Below are positions 44,220 through 55,971 of a stretch of 64,000 nucleotides of DNA, in pieces. The DNA is from Ornithodoros turicata (lineage: Eukaryota > Arthropoda > Arachnida > Ixodida > Argasidae). The stretch's first letter is position 1. Each line of letters opens with the position of its first letter. Under the pieces are notes generated by a model. It made no database searches. It was not told where the DNA came from and saw nothing but the letters and a program-made list of their open reading frames with translations. The position numbers and the translations under genes are program-made. The stretch covers positions 20,816,550 through 20,880,549 of the forward strand of contig NC_088201.1 in assembly GCF_037126465.1 (NCBI RefSeq). Reading direction: 5' to 3'.

Positions 44220-45573
44220 CACTCTCGAATTAGTGACCATGCCTGTACACCTTGGTTGCTTTGACGAACGAGGACTTTACACCAGGTTGGTTCAAATTAT
44301 CCGCGTACAAGCACCCATGTACACAATGTGTTGTATGAATGTGCGAAACATGTGTCGGTGGGTGAGAAAAAAAGCACCGGAAATAAAAGAGCCAGCCGAT
44401 GAGGCAATAAATCAAAGGCTCTTGAAGAGCGCTTATCAGAATAGTCACGACCACCCAGCCGACTGCAACCGCTAGGACAGTTTTGATCGCTTAATCCCCA
44501 GGCTCCCACCATCGGAGAGGGGGTTCGATGCAAACCCTGACGCCAGATGCTACCGGGCTGCACCATTATGGAGCCCCCTTTTGCACGCTTCGCATTCTCG
44601 TGTTTTTCGTAATCGCGCTCACGACGGACGCTCCATTCCTTCGATTGGTGGGACGACCTATCTGACAGCTTGGCTTTTGTTTTGTCATTTTCTACATCGC
44701 CTTGTGGGGCTGGACGGCTGATTGCTACATTACTTCACTCACTGCGAGCGTATACCTACACTCTTTCTTAAGGACTTGGAAAGGACGCGAATGTACCTCG
44801 CCAAGACGGAGTGTGTTCCTCGGGGCTGAGAAGTGAGGTTTCATGCTCCAAAAGTCATTTCCATGTAACTCAACTGAACATTATTAGAGGCTATAGAGGC
44901 TGTATATAGTCAGTTCGGGACGAGGACTATTAACGGCGTAGTTTAGAAAAAAAAAAGGCTATCCATTTGTTCGTTGTGCTTCCACCTTTTTGTGTAACTC
45001 TTCTAGCTTCAAAGTTGGCATATAATATAAAGGTCTTCGTTCTGAATGAAAATTTACACGCGTATACGAGCTATGTTGTTGTCCATTAATGGTCGACTCG
45101 CTGAAGCCTGGTTGTAGGAAAAGTCTGGCTGAAGTAAAAAAAAACGAACCCGTTTTTTTAAACTTGCTTAGTAACGAGTAACGTATCTAGGTCCTCTAAG
45201 TGTTATAACATTGAGCCTAAGGCACCACAACAGAGAACACACACTCACAACGACTCAAAATTTAGGTGCTTTCTTTCAAAGTAATGAGTAACGGCATTAA
45301 GTTCTTGTTTTTCAGTAACGCGTACAAGTCTGCTCTATGGCCATCCATGGTCAGTTCCGGTATTATCAGAGATACAATACTACAGCCCCCATTCATTATA
45401 ACTACACTCCCTTTTTGTTGACACAAGAGCAGCTGATAGTAGGGCGTGTGCTGTTGTGTGCGCTCCTGCGCCGTGTTGTAAAACGTCAGCCGACTGACTT
45501 TTCCACCCGTGCTGCTATAATAGGCGTTCCTCTTTGGTACTGGAGTACTAGAACTTCGATACAAGCACTGAAA
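44220..45573. other. unique DNA, no gene confirmed
   Basis: Open frames up to 145 codons (45262-45699, minus) have no domain and overlap a microsatellite. Confidence 0.45.
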
Positions 45574-45980
45574 TGATGATGATGATTGATTGATTGATTG
45601 ATTGATTTTATTTAAAGTGCCCACAAACAGCCGTGGCCTATATGATAATATAATGATAATAACAACGACGAGAAGACATGGGGACGTGAGTCGTGACAAG
45701 ATTGAACTGGCTAAGCTCAGTGCACCTACAACAGACCAACTAAAAAATAATAAGAAAACTGAAATGTTGTTTTTATTAACTGGGAGTAGATTTACAGGTG
45801 AGTCAGCCTAATGGTGACATGCTACACGTGCCGCAGGGTAGGACTGCGGGTAATTTCGACCACCTGGGGATCTTTTGACGTGCGTAGGAGATCTCTGACA
45901 CACGGCCAGGACCGAACCGGCGATCTTGAGCTTAGCAAGCCAGCACGTTACCGATTTTGCTACCGAGGCCGGCACACGTG
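45574..45980 (-). mobile_element. tRNA-derived retroposon with (AATC)n tail
   Basis: On the minus strand a tRNA-like head (CCTCGGTAGCAAAATCGGTA, then GCCGGTTCGGTCC as B box) at about 45905-45978. Then a core with AAAGATCCCCAGGTGGTCG (about 45855-45895), a core shared by many arthropod SINEs. The downstream part ends with GTTTGTGGGCACTTTAAAT and an (AATC)n/(ATC)n tail (45574-45607). Whether head and tail belong to one element is not certain. Confidence 0.65.
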
Positions 45981-46677
45981 TGTGGTACACGAGGGCTCCT
46001 CGTTGCTTTCCTATTAAAGACGAAGATCACCCCAAAAGCCACTAAATTTTCGACAGCCAACGTTAAGTTATCGATACATATTCGCTGTCTTAACCGAAGG
46101 ATGATAGATGAAGGAATATATGGAAGGAGAGATCCACTTTGTTATACGCCAAACAAACGCATTACTAAAGACGAACAACTTATATAGGAGCTAGTGTGAT
46201 CAGAATGAGAGAGGATCGATGCCTATGAAAAAATAGGACGAGTAGGGGAGCATCGACAAAAATGAGATTTTCTTTTGATAAATGGCCTCTTTTGGAGGAG
46301 GAGAAAAGCACAGGAGGCGGGGATGACACAGCGGGGCCAAGGCGTCTTTACTTCATTCGCCAACAGCAGTGGCGCACAAGGACGGCTGATGTTCCAAAAT
46401 GTCCGCATTGATCTCAGTTTTCGAGACTATTTGCATACCAGCACGTCTGCCTTGTTGTACCAGAACCGATGAGGACGTTCTGCAGCTAATGAAGGCGATA
46501 AGGCCGCTAAGAAGACTGTCATGTGAGGAGGAAGGCATCTCCTTGCGTGGTCAGGTCTATTTATCCGTTACTGGGAAGGCCTCAATTGCAGTCTTTCATC
46601 AGTTAGCTTTGAACCATCATCAGTTTCCGCAGTGTAACCGTGTTGTATATACTGCGAAGGGTTCGGTTCCCATGTGA
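45981..46677. other. unique DNA
   Basis: No gene or repeat recognised. Confidence 0.4.
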
Positions 46678-47082
46678 TAGGAATGAGTGGTGCACGCTTT
46701 GTGACACTTATGCATATATGTCAATTGTCTCACAAAAAGGCGTTCGTCCCGCTCTTTTCACCAATCAAAAGTGATGACGGTACCATTCTGAGCAATGTAT
46801 TCTTAAAAATGAACTTCACCACATAGCACGCTCCTAGCCAACAATCATCCCGAGTGATATCATTCTTTCCTCTGATTTGCTGAAAACGGGGGGCGTACGC
46901 CAATTTTGTAGCATTACGCAGTTCATAATTGCCACAAAAATTGCGTTTTCATCAAATCAAGGGAGAGAACGTTGTCATTCGGGATGATGGTTTGCTAGGA
47001 GCGTGCTATGCAGTGAAGCTCTGTTTTTAGAGTGTCGTTGACCCCCAGCGTGTTATGCGGTGAAGTTCTCTTTTTAAGGTGT
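46678..47082. repeat. family A copies (fragment, full copy, right end)
   Basis: Right-half fragment 46678-46797; a copy with both arms at about 46798-47034 (TTCTTAAAAATGAACTTCAC to TGTTTTTAGAGTG); right-end fragment 47035-47082. Confidence 0.72.
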
Positions 47083-47489
47083 TCTGGGACTGGGACACGT
47101 TATGCATATCCCAGATAGGCGCCTCCTCCTGATTTGAACACATCGGGACACATAATGATATCATTCGGAATGATGGTTGGCTAGGAGTGTGCTATGTGGT
47201 GAAGTTCTGTGGTAACAGTGTAGGAGTTTTCGGGGCGTGAACGTTTCGATCGTCTTTCTTTTCGGCAATATACACTATATCATCCCGAATGACAACGTTC
47301 GCTCCCTTCAGTGGAAACGGGGGAGGGGGGGGGGCGTACGTCATTTGCGGCAATTATAAAATGCTAAATGGCAAAAAATCAAATGGTGTACGCCCCCCGT
47401 TTTTAGTATATCAGGGGAAAGAACAAGGCATCTGATCGAGGATGGTTGTCAAGGAGGTGCTATGTGGTGAAGCTCATTTTAAAGAGTGT
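47083..47489. repeat. family A copies, diverged
   Basis: A shortened copy at 47083-47222 and another at 47278-47489, the latter with a G-rich expansion (47319-47334) in place of GGGAGGCG. Confidence 0.65.
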
Positions 47490-48445
47490 AGATGGCCTTT
47501 TCTGCGCTGGTGCATTATTCACTGCAACAACGTGTGAAAAAATGCTCTTATTTTGTATGCGACAAATCAACGTCATTTCTGCATGCCACTTTGCATGTGG
47601 AATCGTGAAGTAAAGTTACACAGAAACAACATTGCATGTTTCATGTTTGCAGTTGCGAATACAACCTGAGTTATACATGCTCGTACGCCCGTCTACTGTT
47701 GTTCTTGATTAATCCTCATTGAATTCTCGTGTTATTCTCATGTTGAAATTTCACGCACAATGTACGCGGAATCGAAGTTCATACTTCACGTTTCACATAG
47801 TAGGCAATGTTGACGTGGATTCTGTATCTGGCAAAGGTCTCGATTCTCCTGAAGCGAGGATTTCGCTAGTTGAGCGAAATTGTAGTTTAGGACGCAAAGT
47901 TTAGGACGCAAGGAAAGAAAAATGGATCAACGCTTTGGCCGTTAAACAAAGTTTGCCGGTTAAAATATGTCCATATTAAAATGCAAGATATCTCACTAAA
48001 TACATGCCGCACTGCTTATACAACCCGATGTTGCAGGTGGTTTGAACTGAACCGGGGACACCAGCAATATGGTAGGGCGGTACGTCCTGTTGTGACGGGA
48101 GTACGTCGTTATCCGGCCATCATGGCGTGCCTCGTGATCACAATGGCTTGACCACACCGAACGTGGAATTATTATTATTAAGAAATGATCGCGTACGGCA
48201 CAGCGATAAATCCGAGTCATTAATACTTCCTAGATTTCCTTACACATAACTCAATAATGTTAGTAGACTCCCTCCCTCTCTCTGTCCTTATCGATCCATA
48301 GGTCCCAACATTACGCGCACAGGATCTCCAAAGCAGAACGGACCCCTGATAGGTATCACCCAATAGACCACCACATCTTCACTTCACCATTTCCGCGCTG
48401 TTACTCACAAGTCTTTGTGTGATCATAGGCGTTTCGAAACCACGC
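47490..48445. other. unique DNA
   Basis: No gene or repeat recognised. Confidence 0.4.
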
Positions 48446-48448
48446 TGC

Positions 48449-48545
48449 CACTCTTAAAATGGGGGGGGGGGGGGGGGGGATGCCGAAATAGCTTGCCGTT
48501 GGTGGGCATCGTCACGACTATAGCCAAAATAGGAAGAAGAAGGAA
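48449..48545 (-). repeat. family A terminus / 19-G tract / SINE 3' end chimera
   Basis: CACTCTTAAAAT is followed by 19 G (48461-48479) and then the reverse of the SINE type 2 3' end (TAGCTTGCCGTTG, GGGCATCGTCACGACTATAG). The same junction occurs in the opposite orientation at 49850-49945. Confidence 0.72.
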
Positions 48546-48757
48546 ACAAAAACAAAACTTCACCATATAGCACGCTCTTTATGGTGCTCAAGAAGGAATA
48601 CAGCATCGAGTTAAACTGTTACAAAATGGTATAATCCACGTTAATGAGCAAGTTTTAAATATATGGCAGAAAATTCAGACAATAATAAGCCGGCATTTGC
48701 AGCAGAGCAACTTAAACAACTTTTGTCGCTGCAAATTGACGTGACACTTAGCCGACC
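48546..48757. other. unique DNA with family A left-end scrap
   Basis: ACTTCACCATATAGCACGC near 48557-48576, otherwise unassigned. Confidence 0.4.
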
Positions 48758-48758
48758 A

Positions 48759-48970
48759 CACTCTTAAAAGCAGAACTTCACCGCATAACACATCCTAGCC
48801 AACCATCATCCCGAATGACATCGTTTTCGCTCCTGATTTGTTGAAAACGGGAGACGTACGCCTTTTTTGTAACGCTTACGCAAAACATAATTGTCGCAAA
48901 AAAGGCGTATCCCTCCCGTTTTCAACAAATTAGGGGACAGAACGATGTCATTCGAGATGATGGTTGGCTA
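48759..48970. mobile_element. family A MITE, right terminus lost
   Basis: CACTCTTAAAAGCAGAACTTC left end through GAGATGATGGTTGGCTA, where the next copy starts. Confidence 0.8.
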
Positions 48971-49257
48971 CCCTCTTAAAAATGAACTTCACCGCATAGC
49001 ACGCTCCTAGCCAACCTTCATCTCGAATGATATCGTTATCTGCCCTGATTTCTTGAAAGCGGGAGGCGTACGCCTTTTTTGTCACATTTATGCGTTTCAT
49101 AATTGTCACAAAAAAAACCGTACGCCTCCTGTTTTCAACAAAGAAGTCGGCCCAGGACGCTCATTCCACCAGGGCGTCAGTCGTGACATTGCCCACCTCT
49201 GTGAGGCCGACAACGGCGAGCCCAATCACCACAACCACCTCATTTCTAAGAGTGTAG
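48971..49257. mobile_element. family A MITE with captured SINE segment
   Basis: CCCTCTTAAAAATGAACTTC left arm to TGTTTTCAACAAA. A SINE type 2 segment (49141-49242: GTCGGCCCAGGACGC, GAGGCCGACAACGGCGAGCC, CACC tail) follows, then only the family A terminus ATTTCTAAGAGTG. Most of the right arm is thus replaced by SINE sequence. Confidence 0.75.
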
Positions 49258-49282
49258 GAGCGTGCTCTCCGGTGAAGATCTG

Positions 49283-49531
49283 CACTCTTAAAAATGAACT
49301 TCACCGCATAGCACGCTCCTAGCCAACCACAATCTCGAATGATATCGTTATCTGCGCTGATTTGTTGAAAACGGGAGACGTACGCCTTTTTTGTGACACT
49401 TATGCTGTTCATAATTGTCACAAAAAAGGCGTACGCCTACCGTTTTCAACAAACCAGGGCAGATAACGATATCATTCGAGATTATGGTTGGCTAGGAGCG
49501 TGCTATGCGGTGAAGTTCATTTATAAGAGTG
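49283..49531. mobile_element. family A foldback MITE, complete, TSD TG
   Basis: 249 bp; CACTCTTAAAAATGAACTTC left, TTCATTTATAAGAGTG right; TG on both sides (49281-49282, 49532-49533). The arms differ at several positions, so this copy is older or less homogenised. Confidence 0.9.
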
Positions 49532-49544
49532 TGTTTTAAGAGTG

Positions 49545-49735
49545 CTCAATCCCGAATGACATCATTCTGTCTCCTGATTGGTTAAAAACAGGAGGCAACG
49601 GGGACGCATTTTCGTGACACTTATGCAGGTGTACGCCACGCGCTTTCCACAAATCAGGAGCGATAACGGTCTCATTCTGCGCAACGGTTGGCCTTCACCG
49701 TGCCGTGCGGCGAAGTTCTGTTTTAAGACCACTCT
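49545..49735. mobile_element. family A MITE, left terminus lost
   Basis: From CCCGAATGACATCATTCTG to GTGCGGCGAAGTTCTGTT. Confidence 0.65.
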
Positions 49736-49849
49736 AGTGCACCTCTCACCTACAGTGTGCTTCCGTCCCACCAGTACCGGTCATCCTGCTTCTACATCAC
49801 TTTGAAGTCCTCACCTTCTCACTTTCTCCCACCTTCTTTTCCTTTTTTT

Positions 49850-49945
49850 TTTGGCTATAGTCGTGACGATGCCCACTTGAGTGCGGCCAACAACGGCAAG
49901 CTACCTCGACCCCCCCCCCCCCCCCCCCCTGTTTTAAGAGTGGGT
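49850..49945 (+). repeat. SINE 3' end / 20-C tract / family A terminus chimera
   Basis: SINE type 2 end (CTATAGTCGTGACGATGCCC, GCCAACAACGGCAAGCTACC), 20 C (49910-49929), then TGTTTTAAGAGTG, the family A terminus. Mirror image of 48449-48545. Confidence 0.74.
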
Positions 49946-49954
49946 TCATCCGCA

Positions 49955-50199
49955 TTCTGAAAACAGAACTTCACCACGCAGGACGGTGAGACCGACCATT
50001 GCACAGAATGATACCGTTATCCCTCCTGATTTGTAGTAAGCGCGGGGCGTACGCCTTTTTGTGACAATTCACATAACTGCATAAGTGTCACAGGAAGGCG
50101 TACGTTTCCCGTTTTTAACCAATCATGGTGCAGAACGATGTCATTCGGGATGGGGGTGGTTAAGAGCGCGGTATGTGGTAAAGTTCTTTTTTTAGGGTG
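49955..50199. mobile_element. family A MITE, termini decayed
   Basis: GAAAACAGAACTTCACCACG left to GTGGTAAAGTTC and TTTTTAGGGTG right. This is the last pure family A copy in the window. Confidence 0.72.
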
Positions 50200-51350
50200 C
50201 ACCGGCTATCAGGCGTGGTGACTTTTTTCAGCCAACTTATTTCATTTCTTTGTGGTCTATACTTCCCAAATTTAGAAACCTAGTGGTGAATAACAAAAAA
50301 AAAAAAAAAAGACAACCTAATGTACGAATCATTATTGCGCTCATCCCTCTTTAGGGGGCGAAGGAAGCGTACGTGCGTCTCAGCTCATCGGTTACATCGA
50401 TCGAAGCCAGTCTTCGATAAATTCTTATAAAGAGCCACATTTCTAATTAACTACATCTGCGGGAGCCTACACAAAGAAGAGCCATTCTTGCATGTGCGCG
50501 TGCATAAAATACTGTTTAGCCTTTTAAAGCTCTTTAAACAAATTGTTGGGGATCATTAGCTGGCCCCGTGTTTTTCGATACCATCGTACGCCGTAATCTG
50601 GCGCTAATTAAGCGCGCCTGGCTTCCAGCAGCTTGTATAGCGAGCCAAAGGAAGAAGCTGCCACTGCGAAGAGAAGGAAACGCTTGATAACCGACAGTTT
50701 TGAACTGTAAATCATCCCTCCGATAACGTCAGCCGGGGCCCTCCGCCGTCAGACCTTGATGTCATTAAAGCGCGCCTCCGCGATTCGCAGCTTTAATGAC
50801 TGATCTTCGCTAAATGGGATTATGCAGCTTCACCCTTTTCTAATAGTTACCCGCGGAAAGAATCCATTAGATAAGCCGAGATTTCGACCGGCAACATATT
50901 TTGTCGGCGAATGGCGGTGCACACGTGTTGGTTGATGATGATGACGATTTGTTTGCCCCGTTTAAACGAGCGATGTCAGCCAATCGCTGCGGTTGAAAGA
51001 AACGTTCGTTAAGGGACGGGTCGTTAGAACAAGGGATACTATTTCGATTTCCGAATGGTCAATCAGCGAATATCCCCGTGGTTGAAAGAGAAGCCTTGAT
51101 GGCGTGTTGCGTCAGCGGGGCGTAATTAAAGGAAGTACCGCTGCAGCGAGGCCGTTAATAGGGCGCCCATCCAAACGGCGCTGCTGCTCAATAGCCATTT
51201 GATCGCTCTTTCCATGCGCAGCTGTTTTTCAACGAAACACCAATTGAACTTAACTTCCAACTTCCGAAACTGCGTCATACAAGTGCCGTTTCAAAGGGAA
51301 GCGTGCCATTATTGCGTGCGACCATAGCTGTGTGTCGGTGAGAAAACTAT
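50200..51350. other. unique block with homeodomain-type AT motifs
   Basis: No repeat or reading frame. Contains GGCGCTAATTAAGCGCGCC near 50602, an inverted repeat with arms GTCATTAAAGC (50761-50771) and GCTTTAATGAC (50790-50800), and other TTAAT/TAATTA motifs. Could be regulatory; this is inference only. Confidence 0.35.
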
Positions 51351-54046
51351 TGTATAGCTCAAAGAAATTTCAGATTACGCCCCGCTTGTGGTTCAAAAGA
51401 AAATTTTAAATCTTATTTGTCTGTGTGGCCTGAATTTGTAAGTAAGGTCGTACGAAGAAACATTTTGATTACACGACGTGTACCCGATTCGAATCGAAAG
51501 ATTCGATGTACGACATTTTTTTTCTTCTTTTTCGTATATTGTCTTAACTGCAAATCTGAAAGCTTTCGCGTGACACAACACACAGCTTTCGCGTGAGCGA
51601 GCTCTGCCCGCCATCGTTAGTCCACATGAACGTGATCCAGCTGCCCCAACTTGGTGCTTTGGATTTCATAAATCTTCACATAAATATTTAGATGCAAGTA
51701 TCGAAATTCTTCCATGTCGAGAAATTTCTCATTTTGATCAGAAACAGTGCAAAATATATCTCATAAAGTCATAATATCTTCACAATATGAGGAGCGATAT
51801 TGCGCACAACCATATATGTAAAGTCATATGCGTCAAAAGCGTTAATACTTCTGTATCCGTCGGTGTACACTATATTCTGTCTGCTAATCTTATGTTCTTC
51901 AATTCGACATTCAAAAAATAATTTCTTACTCTTACTCAAACTCATTTTCTTACTGCTAAGTAAATTAAATTACATAATAATAAATAAAATAATAATTACT
52001 GTTTTAATTCTACCGCCAATAGCTAGCGGCTTCTTTAAGGAATACTAAATAATTTTAATTGAAAATAATTTAATCTTTGCTTCAGTAAATTACGTCTGTG
52101 ACGTTGAAGCCGGAAATTTTATATGTCCAATAACAAAAGACGTTGGGCTAGTTGGTACACGTAAAACTTTATAGAATGCGCACAAAAGACATGGACGAAG
52201 GATGGGGACATAATGTCCAATCAGCGCACCGGGATTATTATTTTATTTTTAATACCACTGTCATCATATTAAAACTTAGAGTTTATTCATGAAGAGAAAC
52301 TGGACGACTTTTGTCTTAAATATTTTTAATCAGCGCAGGTGAGGTTGTCGCTGTCGAGCTTGTATCGTTAGTGGTGTTTTTTTTTTTTTTTCTTTTTTGA
52401 CATAGTTCGGTTTTAATTGGTCCGATACAGTATTTACTTCGCTTCTGACGTCTCATTGCACGTACCGAGCAAAGCTGATCCTTGGCCAACGTAAAGCCAT
52501 TATGTCGCTCTCACAAAAGACCGGAACCCAATCACAAACTTCCGAATCTCGAAATTTTATTTTCTGCCGGGTGTGATTCCCGCAGCACTTGAACCACGGT
52601 TGCCTCACTTCTATATATGGGAATATGATAGGTGCGAAACACGCTCTATAGCCGTCGTGTTGGATCCGGTCACAATGCTGGAGCAAGGTGTTCCCAAAAA
52701 GCGGGGAACTGCAGTATATGGGGTGAAGCTCATTGAAGCGCATAGACCGATATCCTTACACACAGCCCACCTTCTCCTCCTCGGGGAGAACCCCAGGGCG
52801 GAGAAAGGCAGCCAAACTACATCGTAATTTATGAAGCATTGTCGTCAATTTGGCTTTGTCAAAGCCGTCTGAATGGGCGACAATTATTCGCGCCAGGGGA
52901 TTCGCGAAATGGACCGTGGGTAGGTCGCCTCCTTTGGCAAGAGCGGGGCTCCATAAAATAAAGTGAACCTTCTTGGTTCGTCTTTTGTCGGCGACGAGGA
53001 TTGCTCTCGCAATTGACGGGAAGCCCGTTCGCCCTGCAACGGATGCTTCCGCGCTACTGCCTCACAAAACGTCGCCAACCACTGGCGGCTCCTGTTGACG
53101 TGCTCAGCGATCCACAAGATGCTTTTACTCCGTGTCCGTTGGATAATAAAAGTGTGCGACAATGATTGTATGCGCTCACAGAAATGACACTCACCAATTG
53201 AGCTGCGAGGCGCATGGACAGCAGTATAGAGGTTCTGGGGAAAAGCGCGGCAGCATATCAAGTCCATTTGTGGCCTCATTTTAAGCTTCATTTATATTGT
53301 ACGAGAAACCTGACTAGCTTTTTGCGTTCTCCTTCGTGTGTTTTCATAAACAAATCGCATGGCTTCTATATATCGTCGTATTCAAGCTAAGAATGGCATT
53401 GCTTGTGCATCTCTCTTTCTCCCCCCCCCCCCCCCCCGGTATTTAACTACTATAGAGCACAACATTGTGCAAATTTTTTGGCCGCTGCGACTGACAAGAG
53501 AATGATTATAGAGAGACAGCGAAGAAACAGATAGCTCAGGACGTTCGGACGTATACTCACATGCAACAACGCCCGCCTATACCGATGTCTGCCTTTAATC
53601 ATTTCATCGGTGTGTCATCCCACCATTATTTACGATGTTATGTCCCCGTATCTGATGAGTGGCTGAAACAATACATTCTTAGCTGCACCTGTCCAAGAAC
53701 CGTACGAAGTAGCGAGCTAGACTCATGCGAATGTCGCGTCAAGACGAAAGCAGAAACACGTCGCGGCCACCCATTGCGCAATTCGTCCTGGGAAAACATC
53801 GTAAATTTCAGCTGCGGATGCGAATCGCAGCGTTCTGGCACCTGGCGGCGAGTTTGAGAATGATGCCGCTGTCTTTGCTTGTTGATACGGCTGCTGGTTT
53901 TGCGTTAAGTACAAGACCTCCGAGCCCTCTACTGTCCTCTCTACTAAAGTAAGGAATTGTGTAATTTTTGTATACGTGTAAACCGAGCGACGAAAATCGA
54001 AAAGGAGGAATGGTTTGGGGTTCCTGAGTACCAGTTCCGCCACTCC
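51351..54046. other. unique DNA, no gene confirmed
   Basis: A very AT-rich part (about 51700-52100) and a GCGCACAAAAGACATGGACG segment at 52179 resembling a dispersed tick motif. T tract at 52378-52391; C tract 53421-53437. Open frames up to 135 codons (52884-53291, minus) lack domains. Confidence 0.45.
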
Positions 54047-54048
54047 AT

Positions 54049-54581
54049 CACTCTAAGAAAAAAAAGGAGTACTTTTACTCCTTTTGGGGAGTAATTGCAT
54101 TGCCACAAAAAATAGTCCCTTTCGGGAGTAAATGCACGGGGGTAAATGAATGTCACAGAGTGAAGACCGCATTTCACGCGCTGTTGTAAGAGTCCTAGGT
54201 ACATAATTGGTGCGCATGCATGAAACTACTTTGAAGCAAACCGTCAACCGTGATATATCGAGTGATATAAAATATTGCGCCATACGAGGGCACAATTTGC
54301 GAAGGAAGATGCGGTAACTGTTTCTTACTCTCTGTGGCTGGAAAATTGCTACTTGGTCTGAGTTATACAGCCTTATGTCGTTCAAATTGACCAAGGGCAC
54401 ATATTTACGTAGACTGTTGCATTCAGGAGACCATTCGCGAAGTTTAGTGACAATTTGCAGTCCTGGGGAGTAAATGTCGGGACTAAATGTTGGGTTAGAG
54501 GACTAAAATGGGGAGTAATTGCACACTAGGGGAGTACAAGCTGCAATTACTCCCCGTTTTACTCCTTTTTTTCTTAGAGTG
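54049..54581. mobile_element. family B MITE, 533 bp
   Basis: Ends CACTCTAAGAAAAAAAAGGA and CACTCTAAGAAAAAAAGGAG (right, inward) with further GGAGTAATTGCA motifs on both sides. The flanks (AT and TG) do not match, so the target duplication has decayed or the ends were changed. Confidence 0.82.
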
Positions 54582-55416
54582 TGCAGTGCGCTTCATTATG
54601 GAACGTAATGCGCACATATACTGATAGAAGAGAAGCTAAAATGACGAAAAATGACGAAGTACGTGATTTAAGGAGGACAAAAAGTGACGCCTGTAGTAAA
54701 ACGTCATGGGTGGACATTGAGCGATTTTTTTTTTCTTTTCACAAGATACTACTATACTTCTATATATGCCCTATTGGCAAACAATGATCAGTGTCACTTT
54801 ATTCGATGTAGGTTCCTTAGGCCATTAAGGGCGAGCTAAGATGTATCACGTCTAGGGCGATGAATTGTGTGTTTTTATGGGAACACAATTGTCATGCATA
54901 CCTACTTTGGTACACTACACAAGACATGTTTAGAAATACGCCGAGACAGTGTTTGTAATGCATGTCAGCTAATATTTCAGACATTTTCTTAAATGTATCA
55001 TATTTTTATGTACGTTACATCCCGAGATGTCCCATGCACGGTGTTCTAAGAAACACCCACCAAGGCCAAGTGAACAGGCTTATCCCAATGGCGTACATGT
55101 GCCCCAAGCTAATGCCGAAAATACCGCCTCATATTTCCAAACTTTCAAAAAGCAACACTTCTCAAAGGACAAACTTTGAATCGTTCAAGTGCACCAATTA
55201 TCTATAGAGCGGCTATCAAAACTATCGCTTATTCCCCTCCCCAGACGTCGCCCAGACTTCGACAGCGAACTCTTCCGAGGAGCGGGGAGGTTAGGGTGGC
55301 CAACCAGATGAAAGTCCTGGACTGAAGACTGAAGCACATAAGGAGAGATACACTACCCCTATAGGTGTTGCGTCGGCCTGCAGCTTAGTGCCGCTGCTGT
55401 CTCAAGCCAGAGACTT
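54582..55416. other. unique DNA
   Basis: No gene or repeat recognised. Confidence 0.4.
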
Positions 55417-55971
55417 TTAGGAGCCGTAATGGTATATAGGTAGCCCAAAGGTGTGCCAGACGCAGCTGATACTGCATATTCTAAAGACAGTACGACGATT
55501 GCAGAGATTGCGACGGACGACGGTATTAGTCGTCCTGGGAGACGCCTCCCGACGTGGTTTCAATGAATATAAAAACCTCACGACGGCCGACGTGGAGGAG
55601 ACATTGTTGAGACTGTTCTGGACAGTAGCCTTCCTGAGAGGTTGCAAATCAATTCCCAGAGGACGGAAGGGAGAGCAGTGTCGCGATGCACTTCGATTGG
55701 GGTCCTTCTTCCATCTACTAATGTCGAAGACTCTCTCAAAATACATCTTGAGGTCTGTCAGGTGGACGGGGTCAGTCTCCTCGCTGTTGTTACCATGTCT
55801 GAGCTTACAGGCAACAGGAATCAGCTGTGCGCTCACCCAGTGTGGACCGTTGTCAGCGAAAAGTCTGGAATGTTGAATGATTGCAGTTGAAGCAAAGGCA
55901 CCAGCTGTGGGATTCGAACCCACACCCTCTGACTGTCGGACAAAGATACTACCAATTACACCATACTAGCT
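55417..55971 (-). mobile_element. tRNA-derived retroposon, minus
   Basis: The minus strand starts with a tRNA-like head (55899-55971): AGCTAGTATGGTGTAATTGG as A-box region, CTTTG/CAGAG anticodon-type stem, and B box GGTTCGAATCC with a perfect TGTGG/CCACA T stem. The acceptor ends do not pair, so this is a SINE head or tRNA pseudogene rather than a functional tRNA. The downstream 480 bp stays open in one frame (168 codons) but has no domain. The SINE limits at the 3' side are not defined. Confidence 0.6.

Noticed and set aside
14184..50199. CRISPR array, suggested by many similar repeats with palindromes
   Set aside because: Repeats are about 250-bp transposons with target duplications in eukaryotic DNA; no regular spacers and no cas genes.
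55417..55923. 168-codon minus-strand frame
   Set aside because: Begins within the T-arm of a tRNA-like sequence; better explained as the body of a tRNA-derived retroposon.
55899..55971. Functional tRNA gene
   Set aside because: T stem and B box are intact but the acceptor ends do not pair and the anticodon loop is not standard, so a SINE head or pseudogene is more likely.
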